Source: Epiperipatus broadwayi (taxonomy: Eukaryota; Onychophora; Udeonychophora; Euonychophora; Peripatidae). Taken from it: 64,000 nt of DNA. The position numbers and the translations under genes were made by a program. The DNA lies in NCBI GenBank assembly GCA_028023455.1, contig JAQFVV010006231.1, positions 2,187,478-2,251,477 on the forward strand. Direction: 5' to 3'. The notes beneath the pieces were generated by a model. That model saw only the letters and a list, made by a program, of their open reading frames with translations, had not been told where the DNA came from and ran no database searches. This document shows positions 37,643 to 50,200 of the stretch, piece after piece (position 1 is the stretch's first letter; every line of letters begins with the position of its first letter).

Positions 37643-38520
37643 CTTTTCTCTATGATTTTAGTATTTAATGGAAAAGGTAATGCTGAAAGTTGGAAAGTGG
37701 GAGATATTTGTTTTAAAAAAATGGAAGAGTATAGATATTTAAGTACTTTGTTAAATGGAAAAATGAATTTTACTGAAAATTGGGAATTCGATTTGAGAAA
37801 ACAAAATATAAAATGAAATTGATTAAAAGACTGTCATATTTATTGTATAAAAATGAGGAATATCTACTTTAATATTTGAAAGGTTGATATTAAATATAGT
37901 TTAAAAAGTATGAGTAAGCTGCATATGCTTTGGGTGGTAAATTGTGAACAGCAAATGAAAATATGTAAGTGAAAATAGAGAGGTCTGCTTTTTAATGAGA
38001 GAAATTAAAAATAAATTAAACATATTTTAAAAAATGCAACATATTAATAAAAATAGCTTAGTAAAAATTGTGTGTAATGAAATATATGGAGAGAATAACA
38101 ACATATTAGGGAAAATAATTGTTTAGAGAATGTACTGTAGGCACATAAATATGAGATGTAAACTGAAAATAGATAAGTTGGCTAAAAAAAAAAAAGAAAT
38201 ATAATTTTAAAAAATAAATATAAATAATATTTAGTTTGGAATTATTTATAATATGAAGGAATGTATGATATTATTAAAGAGAGCTTATTGTTATATAGTG
38301 CAAAAACAGGAACTTTGGATACTAAGGAAATAAGGCAAAAATGAAATAATAATTTGAATTGCAGATGTAATTGATGTAGAGATAGAAGAGAGAATATAGC
38401 ACACTTATATTGTAGAGTAAGTTGTTTAAAAAGAAGGAAGATAAGTTATAGTTATAATGGAAGAAATTTGAAAATAAAGATGATAAAAATATAGATATTA
38501 TATGATTTTTTGATTAAGTC
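37643..38520 (+). pseudogene. LINE C-terminal fragment (RT thumb to zinc-knuckle), degenerate
   Basis: Translation across frames gives FNGKGN, WKVGDICFKKM, EEYRYLSTLLNGK, an NEIYGENNN-like stretch, and near 38360-38420 a cysteine/histidine motif with ENIAHLYC preceded by CRCN and an in-frame stop. The order fits the region downstream of the polymerase domain in jockey/CR1-like LINEs, which end in a C-C-H-C motif. This is a different family from the RTE element. It is very decayed, with many stops. Confidence 0.55.
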
Positions 38521-38859
38521 TTTATAACAGAATATGGGAAAATAAAGGCATTATAGTAAAACTACTAAAGCAGCTTTTATTAAAATTTGATATAGTGGAA
38601 AAAATAAATAAAACATAGCTGTAAAAGTACTTATATAATATGAAGTAAGAACTAGATAAGTTTATTGTTGTAAATGAATATTTTATAGAAAGAAAATGTT
38701 TAACATGGCTAATCAAGTTGTAGATACAGTTACACAAAAAAACTTCATTCAAGAAGAAGCCATTTTGCATAAATTACATTATCATTAATATTAGAGGAGA
38801 GAGAAATATATTTTTGGAAAATCTTGAAATTTTGGTAATAGACTTAGTTTTATTAAGAA

Positions 38860-39800
38860 TGATTAAAAATCTTTGCAAGAATAATTATTAAATATCAAGT
38901 GGGAGATATAAAATCAGAGAAGGTTAAATGTGAAATTATACTGAAACAGAGATATCCATTATCTTATTTAATATTTGTTTTCTTTCTACAGTAATTGAAA
39001 GTAGGAGTGAGAATTTTCACAATTATGTGCAAAGAATATATAACATAGGAGCTCTCTTTTTTGAGAATAGTGTAAAAAATATATGGAACTGTTATCAGAG
39101 AAATTATGAGTAATAAAAAGAAGTATGAAAATTAATTCTGATGAAAAAAATTCTAACTTCTGATATTTAATGGGAAGGATAAAATTGAATAATAAAAAAT
39201 AAGAGAGATTTGTTTTAAAGAAATGTGAAAGAGTATAGATATTTAGGATTTTGTTTAAATGAAATAATAATAATATAAATATTGTGAATTAGATGTGAGG
39301 GTAAGACAATAAATAGAATGGAATTTATGAAAAAAATTACCTGTTTCTTATAAAATAAATATGAAGTATGTATATCCATTATGAAAGGAGAAAGAGTTAT
39401 TGCTTTAATATTTAAAAATAATGTGCTTTATATTGATCAGAGAATTCATAAATATTTGGAGAGAATAAGAAAAAATACAAAAAAGTAATTTGATATGCAT
39501 TGTATGGCAAATTGTGAACATTAAATGTGGCTATCTAGGAGAAAAGAGTGAATATTTTTTAATGATAAAAATAGATTAAAAACAAATATAAAATATGTGA
39601 AAAGTTGTGATATATAAATGAAAATCGATTAGTAAAAAATGTGTTTTATTGACTTATATGGAAAAAAAACTAACACAATGGAAAAGAAAAGTTTTACAAT
39701 ATGCAAAGTCAATAATATTTACATAAAAAGAGGGATAAATGTTTAGAAAATGTACTACAGATACACAAATATGAGAGTTAAGAAAAAAGGATACCCAGGT
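38860..39800 (+). pseudogene. Second LINE fragment (RT motif B to thumb), degenerate
   Basis: Near 38923-39000 the frame reads KVKCEI followed by LKQRYPLSYLIF, a decayed version of the RT motif QGCPLSPLIF. Later pieces (EEYRYLG-like near 39228, LNE, then a copy of the 38060-38170 DNA near 39640-39780) overlap the content of the preceding fragment. The two pieces therefore come from two copies of one LINE, or a local duplication. The TATGGAGAGAATAACA phrase and its counterpart TATGGAAAAAAAACTAAC show the shared part. Confidence 0.55.
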
Positions 39801-39809
39801 TGGTGCTTA

Positions 39810-41469
39810 TTTAGTGTGTGCTTATCACCATTTTAAATTTTAAGGATCACCTAAACCACTGCTGACATATCCAAGTGATAAATGACATTGAATAATCCAC
39901 ATGGGGTCAATTGGATGTGTCAGTGGTAGTTTTGAGTGATCCATAGAATTCAAATGGTGGTGAAAGCAGTCTAAATACGAAAAGCTTCTAATTTCTAAAA
40001 CACAAATTTTATTACAATAATGATAGTGCAAAGCACCAAAATATGAGGGGAGAGGGAAGGATGATTTTGATGATGCAAAGTATCATCCAAAAATGCAGAA
40101 GTCTGATTAAACCAAGCTTATAATTTCTAAAATACAAATTTTATTACAATATGTGCTTACAACTACATGCTGAAATAATGTAAAATTGATCAAACCAAAC
40201 TTATAATTTCAAAATACTAAAAGCTCATAACTTCTAATATACAATTTTTTTTACAATATATGCCTATAATCACATGATAAAATAAAGCATATTAGTTTTA
40301 TAATTAATTGGATTTTTTTCTTTCCAGAAAGTATGGTGTTATATGCTTCCTTTGTCACATTTAATCCCCTGACATAGATATAGGATTTATACTTTATCAT
40401 GCGAGATCCTTTTTTAAGGGTCATAGCATCAGCTGGGATGTGAACCCACAACCTGGGTAACTGCCTGCAATGCAAGGCAGTCGCGCTGGCCTCTTGACCA
40501 CCAATGCAAGACTGTGAGATCCTTATTGGCTATTGAAATTGATACAAATATATCTATTTATTTACATTATTTTTTTATCTATTAATATCAAAGTGACTTT
40601 TACTATCAACAAATGAACACAGAAACATATTTAAAAACTAAGAAAAAATTGGGCTACTCAAAAGAAATTATTTTTACTTCAAAGATTTTGAATCAAAATT
40701 TGTCTTTTATAGACATTTTCAAAACGTGATCATATGTGAACAATGCTAAATTTTTATCATCTCCATTTTTTTCTTCATAACGACATGTGAGGAGAAATGA
40801 AGTGCACAATAGTACTCACTTTGGTAAGAAAAATCTTTTCTGATTTTTTTTTTTTATTAATTGTAAAATTAATATTCTTTACTTCAGACAATTACTCTTT
40901 TGACTAATGTTAAGATAAAATGTGATTTATTACTAACTGTAGAATTAGTATGCTTCAGCAGTTGTTTCTATATTTATTCAACATGGTTACATTATTTCAA
41001 CATGTAGTTATAGGCCTATATTGTAATAAAATTCATATTTTATAAGTTATAAGCTTTTAATATTTCAAAATTATAAGCTTAGTTTGATCAATTTTACATT
41101 TATTGAACATGTGATTTTTAAATTAATATGTGTCCATTATTTTTTTCCTTTACTTTTTCTATTTAAGTATTTTAAATTTGTATTTTAGAAATTATAAGTT
41201 TTTAGTATTTTGAAATTTATTTATTTTTCCCATTTTTTTATATTTTATATATTTTAGTCCCATGATTTGAACAAGGATAATTGTACAAAATTTGCACTTT
41301 AATCTTTTAATTATTGATATAAATTAAAATTTTGTAATAAATGATCATATTATGATCACATGTGGATTATTTGATGTCATTTGTCACTTGGATATATCAG
41401 CAGTGGTTTGGGGAGGGGGTCCTTTGAGGGGGTCCTTAGAATTCAAAGTGGCTATGAGCACCCTCTAAA
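39810..41469. repeat. 1.66-kb foldback element with long inverted arms
   Basis: The left arm (39810-40300) and right arm (about 40960-41469) are inverted copies. The ends read TTTAGTGTGTGCTTATC and, on the other strand, TTTAGAGGGTGCTCATAG. Further in, CCACTGCTGACATATCCAAG matches CCACTGCTGATATATCCAAG. Each arm carries repeated AAGCTTATAATTTCTAAAAT-type subunits. The unpaired centre holds SINE copy F. No transposase frame was seen. No target duplication was found. A non-autonomous foldback DNA transposon is likely. Confidence 0.7.
40400..40524 (-). mobile_element. tRNA-derived SINE copy F
   Basis: On the minus strand the body runs from GTCTTGCATTGGTGG through a B box GGGTTCACATCCC to GATGCTATGACCC and an A run. 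Duplications TGCGAGATCCTT (40400-40411) and TGTGAGATCCTT (40513-40524) match at 11 of 12 positions. It belongs to the same subfamily as copies D and E. It lies in the centre of the foldback element and so inserted later than that element. Confidence 0.85.
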
Positions 41470-44054
41470 TTATTATTAATAAGTTTGTCAGAAAAAAATT
41501 ATGAATAATGAATATAAATAAGGAATAGTTTAGGATTACATAAAAATAAAAAAAATATGTACTAGAGAATATGAGATAGTACTAAAGTGAAGTTATTATT
41601 TGATGTATGTATATATATTGATTTAATAAATCTCCAAAAAAAAGCTATTTTAACTTAAAGAAAACTTGTTGTTTAGTCTCAGGAATTGTCAGTTTTAATA
41701 ATTGATAATTTCTTGGAAAAATCAAAAGTTAAAGGTTATCTCTATATACATCGATATTATTTCCTCATTTCTATTCTTTATTATATATATATATGTGTGT
41801 GTTGTGACTGTAAGTTAGTAGTCTGAATTTTAAAAAAAAATGTTTAATTATAAAAAATGAGGATAATATAAAGGACAAATCCTTACTTCAAGATCTTATT
41901 TTATGAACATATTGTAAATAGTTATTATATATATTATAGTTTATAATTATATTTAGTATATTTTTATTTTAATAAAATATTAACATCTTAATTATTCACA
42001 TTAAAAAACTAAATAGAAACAGTGATAATTTAATATGAGAATACATGCCATTTAATACATTTAATACATTTTGCATATACATATGAATGAGATGTGGGTA
42101 TACAATTTTTTGCATATGTGTGTCAGAAAATGGTGAGAATAGATTAATAAAGGTGTATAAGGTATCAGTTAAATTATTAAAAAAAAATTTTAAAAAAGAG
42201 GTGATTCAAAAAAAATATTAATAAGATATTATTATAAAATAAACGTAAAATCCATCTATTAAGAAAATTAATATGATTTATTTATCTTTTTAAAATTTTC
42301 AAGATAATATTATTTAAAAATCATGTGATGTAAAAAAAATCCCTAACTAAATAAATCTATGTAAAACTATGGGATATCAAAGGTTGTGTGAAATGCTAAG
42401 CAAAAAGACATTCTAAAATTGGATGTAGCATTCTTCACTGCAGGATTGTCAAGAGAATATAAGATATCAGATGTTGCAAGATAATTGATAACCTGGTGAG
42501 CCTTTTATTCTATTCTTCTGTAGGCAGGTAGCAAATTAAGTGCATTAATGGCCAGCTGACTATCTGAACAACAAATGATTAGCGAGTGTGACATAATTTT
42601 TCTCATAATAGAAAATGCTCATCAGAATGGAAATACAGTTGAACAAATGGCCAAATTACTAAGGACTTTCGATAGGACTTGATCTAGTTACAAAGCCAGA
42701 GATTGGGGATTTAAACCCCAAACTAAAAAACCTGCAATAAATGCTATAAGATTTAGATACAGGAGAAACCCATAGAGTGGATCCCAAAAGTGACAGTTTT
42801 TTAGTAGCCCTGATAAAAAAAAATCTTCAGGTGAACCAAAAGTGACTTGGATCTCACTTGTGTGGAACAATATGAGACTAAGGGGTGATTCACAATCCCC
42901 TAGCATGAGTGGCTACTATAAAAAAAATATCAGAAGAAAAAACCACTTGATAAAAAGTAATTCAGTAATCTTATAGACCAGCAGGCTTGACCTTATAATA
43001 ATGATCTCAGATTGCCTAATCAAAAAATGATTAAAAATACAAAATGTTTATAATGAATGTGAGTAGAATTTTTATTAGCTTCCAAATAATTTTTTTTAAA
43101 AAAGAAATTTAAATAATAATTATAATGAATATAAATCAGAATAATGATATTCAAAAATTTTATGAGTAACCCAGCTCATAAGTCTGTGCTTTGAATAGAG
43201 CAGAGCATGATGAAATAAAGAAATAAATAAAAAACATTAAAATAACACATTTAAAGTAAGAAAGAAAGAAGTAAAAATAATGATAAAATTATTCATTTCT
43301 TTATGTACATGTTGAGCAATGATGAGTAAAAAAAAATATAGATCAAGGTGTGTGTGCATATATAAGTACATCGTAGAAATTTCTGATCACATTTTGTGTT
43401 TGATTGAGCCATTTTTTTGCAGATACATAGATCTGCAGATAGGTCTGTGCATGAAACCCCCATTATAATAATGACATGCAAGTAGAGAAAAGTCCTAGCA
43501 TTATTACCAGTGTAGCTGGAAGGAAAATTCCCAGTGAGTTAATAAGAAAAAAAATCATAAATTGAATGGGCAGTAGAGATAATTCTGCCATTCACAAATC
43601 CCATGTTTTTCACCCATATTGCACAAAATTTGGTCTATGCTGTAGTCACAACTTCCACAAGAATTGATTTTATGTATTGTGCAAATTGCTTAAGATGGAT
43701 ACCTCTCTATGTACTTACTCATTGTAAATGTTACTCTTCATGATACTTATCTATAGTTTAAAAATAAACTGTATAAAATTTAAATTGGTCAATGTCTAAG
43801 GAAAGGAATTGATGCCATTTTATTTCTAAATTGGGATGTTTATAATATGACTCATATGTATATATGTGTTACAGAAAACATTTTAAAATATTTATTCAAA
43901 ATAATAATGTGTATATATATATTATAAATAAAAAAATGACTGTTTAATAGATCAAAGTAAAGATATTTTTTAAATAAATCAAAGTCTGATTAAAGCCTAT
44001 TGTAATGTAGAAATTTTTAGATTTACTATTTTAAAAGAACACATCTATTCATTT
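41470..44054. other. AT-rich intergenic sequence with short microsatellites
   Basis: A TA/TG run lies at about 41782-41801. A palindromic B-box-like GGGGATTTAAACCCC near 42705 has no A box. The minus-strand frame 42688-42906 (72 codons) has no recognisable domain. The unit 42360-42920 is slightly less AT-rich but has no partner. Confidence 0.5.
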
Positions 44055-44251
44055 GCCTAAAACAGCATTTCCCAACCTTTTTTGGCTCACATACCACTTG
44101 GTACTACATCACGCTAAATTGTACCACTTTGTAAAAATGATTGTATTTCGTGAAATTTGTTATCACATAATGAGACAAATTACATTGAAACACGCCTAAA
44201 CTTCACACCAGATTATAAACTCACTGAAATATTTATAAACTCACTGTAACA

Positions 44252-44252
44252 C

Positions 44253-44290
<38 letters not shown>

Positions 44291-44291
44291 T
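44252..44291. repeat. (TA)n(TG)n microsatellite
   Basis: An alternating AT run passes directly into a GT run inside the hAT remnant. Confidence 0.9.
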
Positions 44292-45000
44292 TGTTCAAAG
44301 TTTCATATTTATCTACTATTTTGTCATATTTCGTTTACTAATAAATGGTTTTAATAAAAACACAAAATTATAAAAAAACAATTAATATATTTTCTTATCA
44401 TAATCAAATATTTTTATAAAATAAATTTAATGATATCCTTGTGCTTGTTTTGAAGAACATAATTTTTTGAAATTTGGTTCAAAAGATGCATTCAATCTGT
44501 TTCGATACTTATTTTTTAAAAAAATATATGAAGAAATAGCTCTTTCTACTAATTCCTGCTAGTAAACAGTAATAATAATTTAAGAGCGTTCTCAGAAAAC
44601 TGTTCATATTCTTTAATGTTTAACCAAAAATTAATTAGATTGTGTGTTTGAATTCTACTTGTAAAGTTCTGTCACATGATAATTCTATTAAATTTTCTTT
44701 ATCCTTTATTGATAATGATGTAGCTTTTTCTAAATTTTCTTCATAGAAGGGGTTTGAAATCCAATTATCATTTGTGTTTTCAGGTTTTGGAAAATATTCC
44801 ATGAAAGACCATTTTAATCCTGTTAAATGTGCTATTATATTTTCTCATATATCTTGAAACAGACTAACCTTATTTTCAAACAAAAAATATGTAAAGTTTC
44901 GAATACTTCCGGTTGATTGTTTTCGATACACTGTTTCCAAAAATCTAATTTCTTAATCATACTTTCAATTTTATCATTAACATTAAAGATTGTTATCGAC
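44290..45000 (-). pseudogene. hAT transposase C-terminal fragment (ZBED5/FAM200-like)
   Basis: Minus-strand frames give an IYEKI stretch, LTGLKWSFMEYFP, WISNPFYEEN, and KENLIELSCDRTLQVEFKHT. A decayed counterpart of the conserved LLxF..TYLCE.SFS..IK.KYRNRL dimerisation region follows. The order and the IELSCD.TL..EF phrase are typical of ZBED5/FAM200/SCAND3-type transposases. Several stops and frame changes are present and the N-terminal BED finger and catalytic core are missing. It is from a different hAT family than the 3.9-6.1 kb element. Confidence 0.75.
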
Positions 45001-45422
45001 TGTAATTAACAACTTTACTGCATAATATTTTTAATTAAAATATTTTTTATGAATTATAGGAAAAAACATTTCTATGATATTTTTATGATTTAATTTTTTT
45101 TATGTCCGCCATTATTGATTATTTTTCGTGTACCACCAACCAGCACTGGCCTAAAAGAAAACTCCAATGGATTATGAAACAATGAAACTAGATTATAATT
45201 TTAAATATGTAAAAGTACTATAAAGTTACTTAGTGAAAAGAATTTGATTTTACAAATAATTATCAAAACTATTTAATTAGAAATCTAATTAAAGATCAAA
45301 ATATTTTGTAAATTATCTGATCAGAAGGAAATGTTTTATTAGAAATTAGTATGTCTGACTAAGTTTAATCAATGTTGTAATTTTAAAAAAAGAGGATTAA
45401 CTAATTAATTTTAAAAAAGGAA

Positions 45423-45900
45423 TTTGACAAACTAAATAATAATGTGGTAGTCTCAGACAATGAGGAGTTAGATATAAAAGAGACAATTGTTTCTGTTGTA
45501 GTCATTCTGATGAATTTTGCAGTGAAGAGTCTGCAGAGTTTTGCTAGTTTTTCTGATAAGAGACTTTCATTTAGTTTGTTGTCAAGTCAGTAGCCAGTTT
45601 GCTATAGAAAATTTCCAGTTCATCTATCAGAAATGCATAGTTATGTATGTGGATGTCTTAACATAATTATACACTGTTAAACTATCAGAAGGGTGTTCAT
45701 TTCATTTGACCACCTAAAATGTAGTAAATATCTTTGACCACTGTTGCTGAGAAACATACCCATCATTACAGAAGAGTATTTCCAAACAAGACCCAATATA
45801 TATGCTGCCAGAAAGGAGCAACCAACTGCTAAAAAACCAGGGATGCCCTCAATCAACATTCAAGAGGGCAGAAGTGCACTCCAGAAACAAAAACTATAAT
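45423..45900 (+). promoter_or_regulatory. TATA-Inr promoter-like block (copy 2 of 3)
   Basis: TATAAAAG is at 45473-45480. TCATTC, a match to the arthropod-type initiator TCAKTY, has its A at 45504, 31 bp after the first T of the TATA box, which is the canonical spacing. TTTGACAAA begins 50 bp upstream of TATA at 45423. About 400 bp of less AT-rich sequence follows. It shares AAATGCATAGTTAT (near 45632) with copy 1 (near 2402). Only short chance frames occur, so any transcript would be non-coding or a spliced first exon. Confidence 0.4.
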
Positions 45901-47299
45901 AAACCTTGGAAAATATAGATATATGATACCAATAAATCTAAACTCTAGACAAATTTTATTCTCTTTACAAACTTTATAAAAATGAATTGAGTTGATTTCT
46001 ATTTATAAATAGACTAATCTATAGTAAAGAACTCTATAGTTAATGTAATTTAATTTAATTTTTATTTTGATTATTATTTTGTTTTTTTAAAAATAAATAT
46101 GTTGTTTAAAATTGTTAATTTGGCTTAATTTTATCTTTCCATACTTCTCCATAATAATTACTTAAGATCAAGTTATTTCAATTATATATGTGTGTGTTTT
46201 AAATACATTGTCTGGTAGCTTAAATCAGGTCAGTTTTTTTGCTCTTTGTGCTAGTCAAAAAATGCAAGCACTTGAAGCATTTTTAAACCTTCTTTTGTTG
46301 ATATGCTGGTTATATTTGTTGGATGGTGTCTGAGGATTTATCCTCAACATAATTAAAAGTATTCACATGAAAGTTTGCTTTTTGCAGCTATGGAGAAATG
46401 AAATTGTATTGAAAAGTGGCCACAGGTTGTATATTTATATATTATCTCTGGCTGACCATTAGTATAATTAATGTGTAAAAATATATTAACCATATTAACT
46501 CCTTTGCTTGTATAATGGTACAGCAAATATATATAGAATATTATTAAAGCTTAAAATACCAAATAAAACAGCAATCAGTTATATAAATGTCAGTTTAAAT
46601 TGGTTATAGCAAATTTCCATTACAAAAAATTCTACCTAATGGATACATTATATTCAAATAATGTTTTTAATCATTTTTGGAATGAAAGCATTACTACACA
46701 GAGTATTATTGCGATCTACTATCATACATGTCATATTATCAACATTTTTATTAACAAGATAGAACTTTAAAAAAAGTCTGCTTAGTTTATTTATAAAAAA
46801 AATCATTATTATTATTTTTTTCTTATGGAAAAAAAGAGAATGAATCACTCTTAATAGATAATAGTATAAGTCTTATATATAATTTTATACATTATTATAT
46901 AATAGCATATATGATATTTGTGTGGGTTGATATTATGTAAGTGTGAAAGAGATATATTCATTTTTGTAAATCAGATCATTTATTCATTTATTTTTATAAA
47001 TTATATCTTTGAAATATACTCATACAAATATATTTTTAAGGTTATTCTAACAAAAGCAATAGTTCAGTAACTAACTTACATGTTTTTTTTTTAAAAAGCA
47101 ATACTATTATTATTTATTTACTTTCGTTTAATATAAAGGATTAGAACACTGACTTTCAAGATCTCTTCAGTTATTCCCTCTATTCATTCAACTGATATAC
47201 AGAGCCACACACATGTGAAAAAGATAAATGATCTTTAATATATGTATTTTGTGTGGAACCAGCACTTATCAGTTGCTCCAGATCATCATCTCATATATA
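45901..47299. other. AT-rich sequence, nothing recognised
   Basis: No domain-bearing frames or repeats with partners were seen. Confidence 0.5.
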
Positions 47300-50200
47300 T
47301 ATTCTAACCTCCCCCCGCGCATCCTCACCCCAAAATATACTGTTTATTACGAATATTACGGGTTCTAGCTCAGTTAACAAATAAATAAATGAAATATTCA
47401 GCATCAATTAAAATGATTATTAGCTCTAATTTTTAAAATACAAATACGGTTCAATTTTAAAATGAATTAACAAATATTTACTATTTTCATGAGACATGGA
47501 GTGACAATACAGGGAACGAGATAGACTACATTGAGCCATTATCCACACGATACTACCTCAATGGCATAAGAACACTATTCCCCCTTTTTACTATACCAAA
47601 TAACTAACTCCTAGTATTCTTACGACTTACTGAGCTCTATTCACTACGATTAAAATAATAATCATATCTTAATCTTCTTTATAACAAGAATCTAGCTCAA
47701 TTAAATAAAATGAAGTAAAATAAATAAAATCTCAGGTTCATAAATTGTATTCTAACTGATTTAAAATTACGGTAGTAAAATATGAAAAGGGAATTTTATG
47801 TCATAATCTACTACACAGCAACTAATAATAATAAAACAATAATAACAATAATAATATAATATAATCTTATTTCTTCCTGAAATGAAATAAATAAATACGT
47901 ACGTGGTAGTATTTTAATAATCTGACAACAGAATACATGTGGCAACATTAGCATATAATTTAATGTAATATTGTGGCAACCGACTTATGACCAATAAATA
48001 ATATAAAATTATGATCTTTTAATTTTAACATACCAATAAATTCTCAAAATTCTTATAACACTTTTATGTTTACCTTTTGTGCAAAATTTATATGTCTGTT
48101 TCAATTATAAATGTATCGTGATTTCATGCATCCATGTGGAGAAATAACAACTCGGACACAAAACTTTAAAACAAATTTAAAACAAAGTTTATTAACAATA
48201 TAAATAAATTAACAATATTTTTACACTATATACATTGGATATCCCTTACTTTCATATCTCAACTTAGTTTATTAGTTTATAAAATGAAATCAAAATATTA
48301 TTTACTTTTCCTAGTTAAATCTTATTTTTTTTTTTTTTTAACACTTAAGAAAATACAGCATTATTACTTGATTTATTATTATGGTTAACTTATTACAAAA
48401 TGCATTTCTTATATGATTATCACAAACACTTTTCATCCCTAATATTATTAAAATTACATTTTTTACAAAATTTACATTTGTAATAAAATTCTACAAAATA
48501 ATAAAATTTAGTTTCATATTGGTTGTATGGAATCTTACAAAGTCAAAACCCTATTCTACATTCGGTATTAGGTTTTTATTATTCATTATCCGATGTTTAT
48601 TAATCCTAATATTCTCATTCAAACCTTACTTTGGATGATATTATTATAACTATTAATATACCATGCACAAGTATATGTTTATTATACCTTAATGAATTTT
48701 CTTTTGATAAATATGCAATACTCATTCCCTCCAACATTAATATTTAAAAAAAAAATTCAAATTTTATTATCCCTTTTAAAATACTTGGTTTAGATTTCTT
48801 TTCAAAATCTTATATTCATTTCTGAATTAATTTTACAATGTATTATATGATTCTTTCTCTCTTTATGATATTTTGGACTTTCAATTTTAAAGTTACACAA
48901 TTCTATACATTCAAGCAAATAAACTATTCTTACATAAACGATAACATATCTTCAGTTCTATTTTATTCATTATTTCTTTGAAAATATCTTTCTGACCGAT
49001 GCAGATTCACGAAATAAGGATAGCGAAGATAGATGCATAGGATCAAAATACAACTAGAATATTACTCATCATATACCTTGACAATCATGGCACAGTGAAT
49101 TAAAAGACACTATAGAGGAGTGACCTTTATTTGTCTACTAACCTCTATCATAGGAACGATGCTAAAGCTATTTCTTCAGCTTTATTCTAACATCAAAAGT
49201 TTAAAGATATGCAAAACACTGTCCAAACCATATGTGTTCAGTCATAGGACTCAGTTAACTATACCAAACCACACAAAACTAAATATGATCCAAATCCCTT
49301 ATATTTTCCTATTTCTTAAAAAAACACACATCATCTTGGTTTCCTCTCCACTAGTACTTCCAAGTCACTATCCGATCTTATTTCTCAAGATTTTTTCTAT
49401 ACTGTACATCGACAAATACATATCTGCATTACTAACAATAATAAAATTCATTGATATTTTAAAACTATTCCACTGTTCTATAAGAAAATCTTTTTACTAC
49501 TTTCCTCCGTATATTTAATCATATACAAACTATTTAAATATCTGAATACTTTATCACATGAAAGTTCAAAAGAATCACACAATTGTTCTGTTAAATTATA
49601 TTATTAATATACTTTAAATAAATTGTTGCATGCATATTCCGAATTATTCCTATCTCATTATATGTTAAAATGTTGCATAAAATGTGTACATATAATTAAG
49701 ACTTTCACACTTCATTCTTAGGTCAATAGATGATCTAAAAAAAATACATTATGCATTATAAATAACTATTAAAATTACCAAACGACCTTTATCTCCTCGA
49801 TCGCGTTCCGTAGGCTTCACCATCCATTTGATCCTTGTAGATATAAGATTCACATCCATACACTTTATTTTAAACACTATTTCTATAATTTTATCAAGTT
49901 ATTATATTTAAATTTTAATATTAATAAATTTATGTTTTATGTTTTCCCTAATCTCACATAACATTTTATATTTTAAAATAAATTAGTAAAAAATATTCAA
50001 ACGATATTTACTGTACTCCTTCATCAAATTTTCCTGAAAACCATTCATACTAAAGCCAAAAAAAAAAATTTTTTATCATTTCTTTTCCATTCACTTAATG
50101 TTCCTCTCCCTGCTTGTTCAATTTTAAGGTAAAACAAATATTACTTCGTTCAATAAATATTCATGAATGATAATCCTTGGTTTTTATAATATTTAATACA

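Larger units (their letters stand above)
44055..45156 (-). mobile_element. hAT DNA transposon remnant with exact 8-bp target duplication
   Basis: The 8-bp GCCTAAAA is present at 44055-44062 and again at 45149-45156. Between them lies a 1086-bp element that starts CAGCATTTCCCAACCTTTTT and ends CCAACCAGCACTG; inverted, that end reads CAGTGCTGG. CAG-type termini with the CCCAACC phrase and an 8-bp duplication are diagnostic of hAT. The interior keeps only the C-terminal part of a transposase on the minus strand, so most of the gene was deleted. A TA/TG microsatellite has grown at 44252-44291. Confidence 0.92.

Noticed and set aside
49120-49518. 132-codon open frame as a host gene
   Set aside because: It lies in a G-poor stretch that lacks the purine-containing stop context, shows no motif, signal or promoter, and has residue use explained by base bias.
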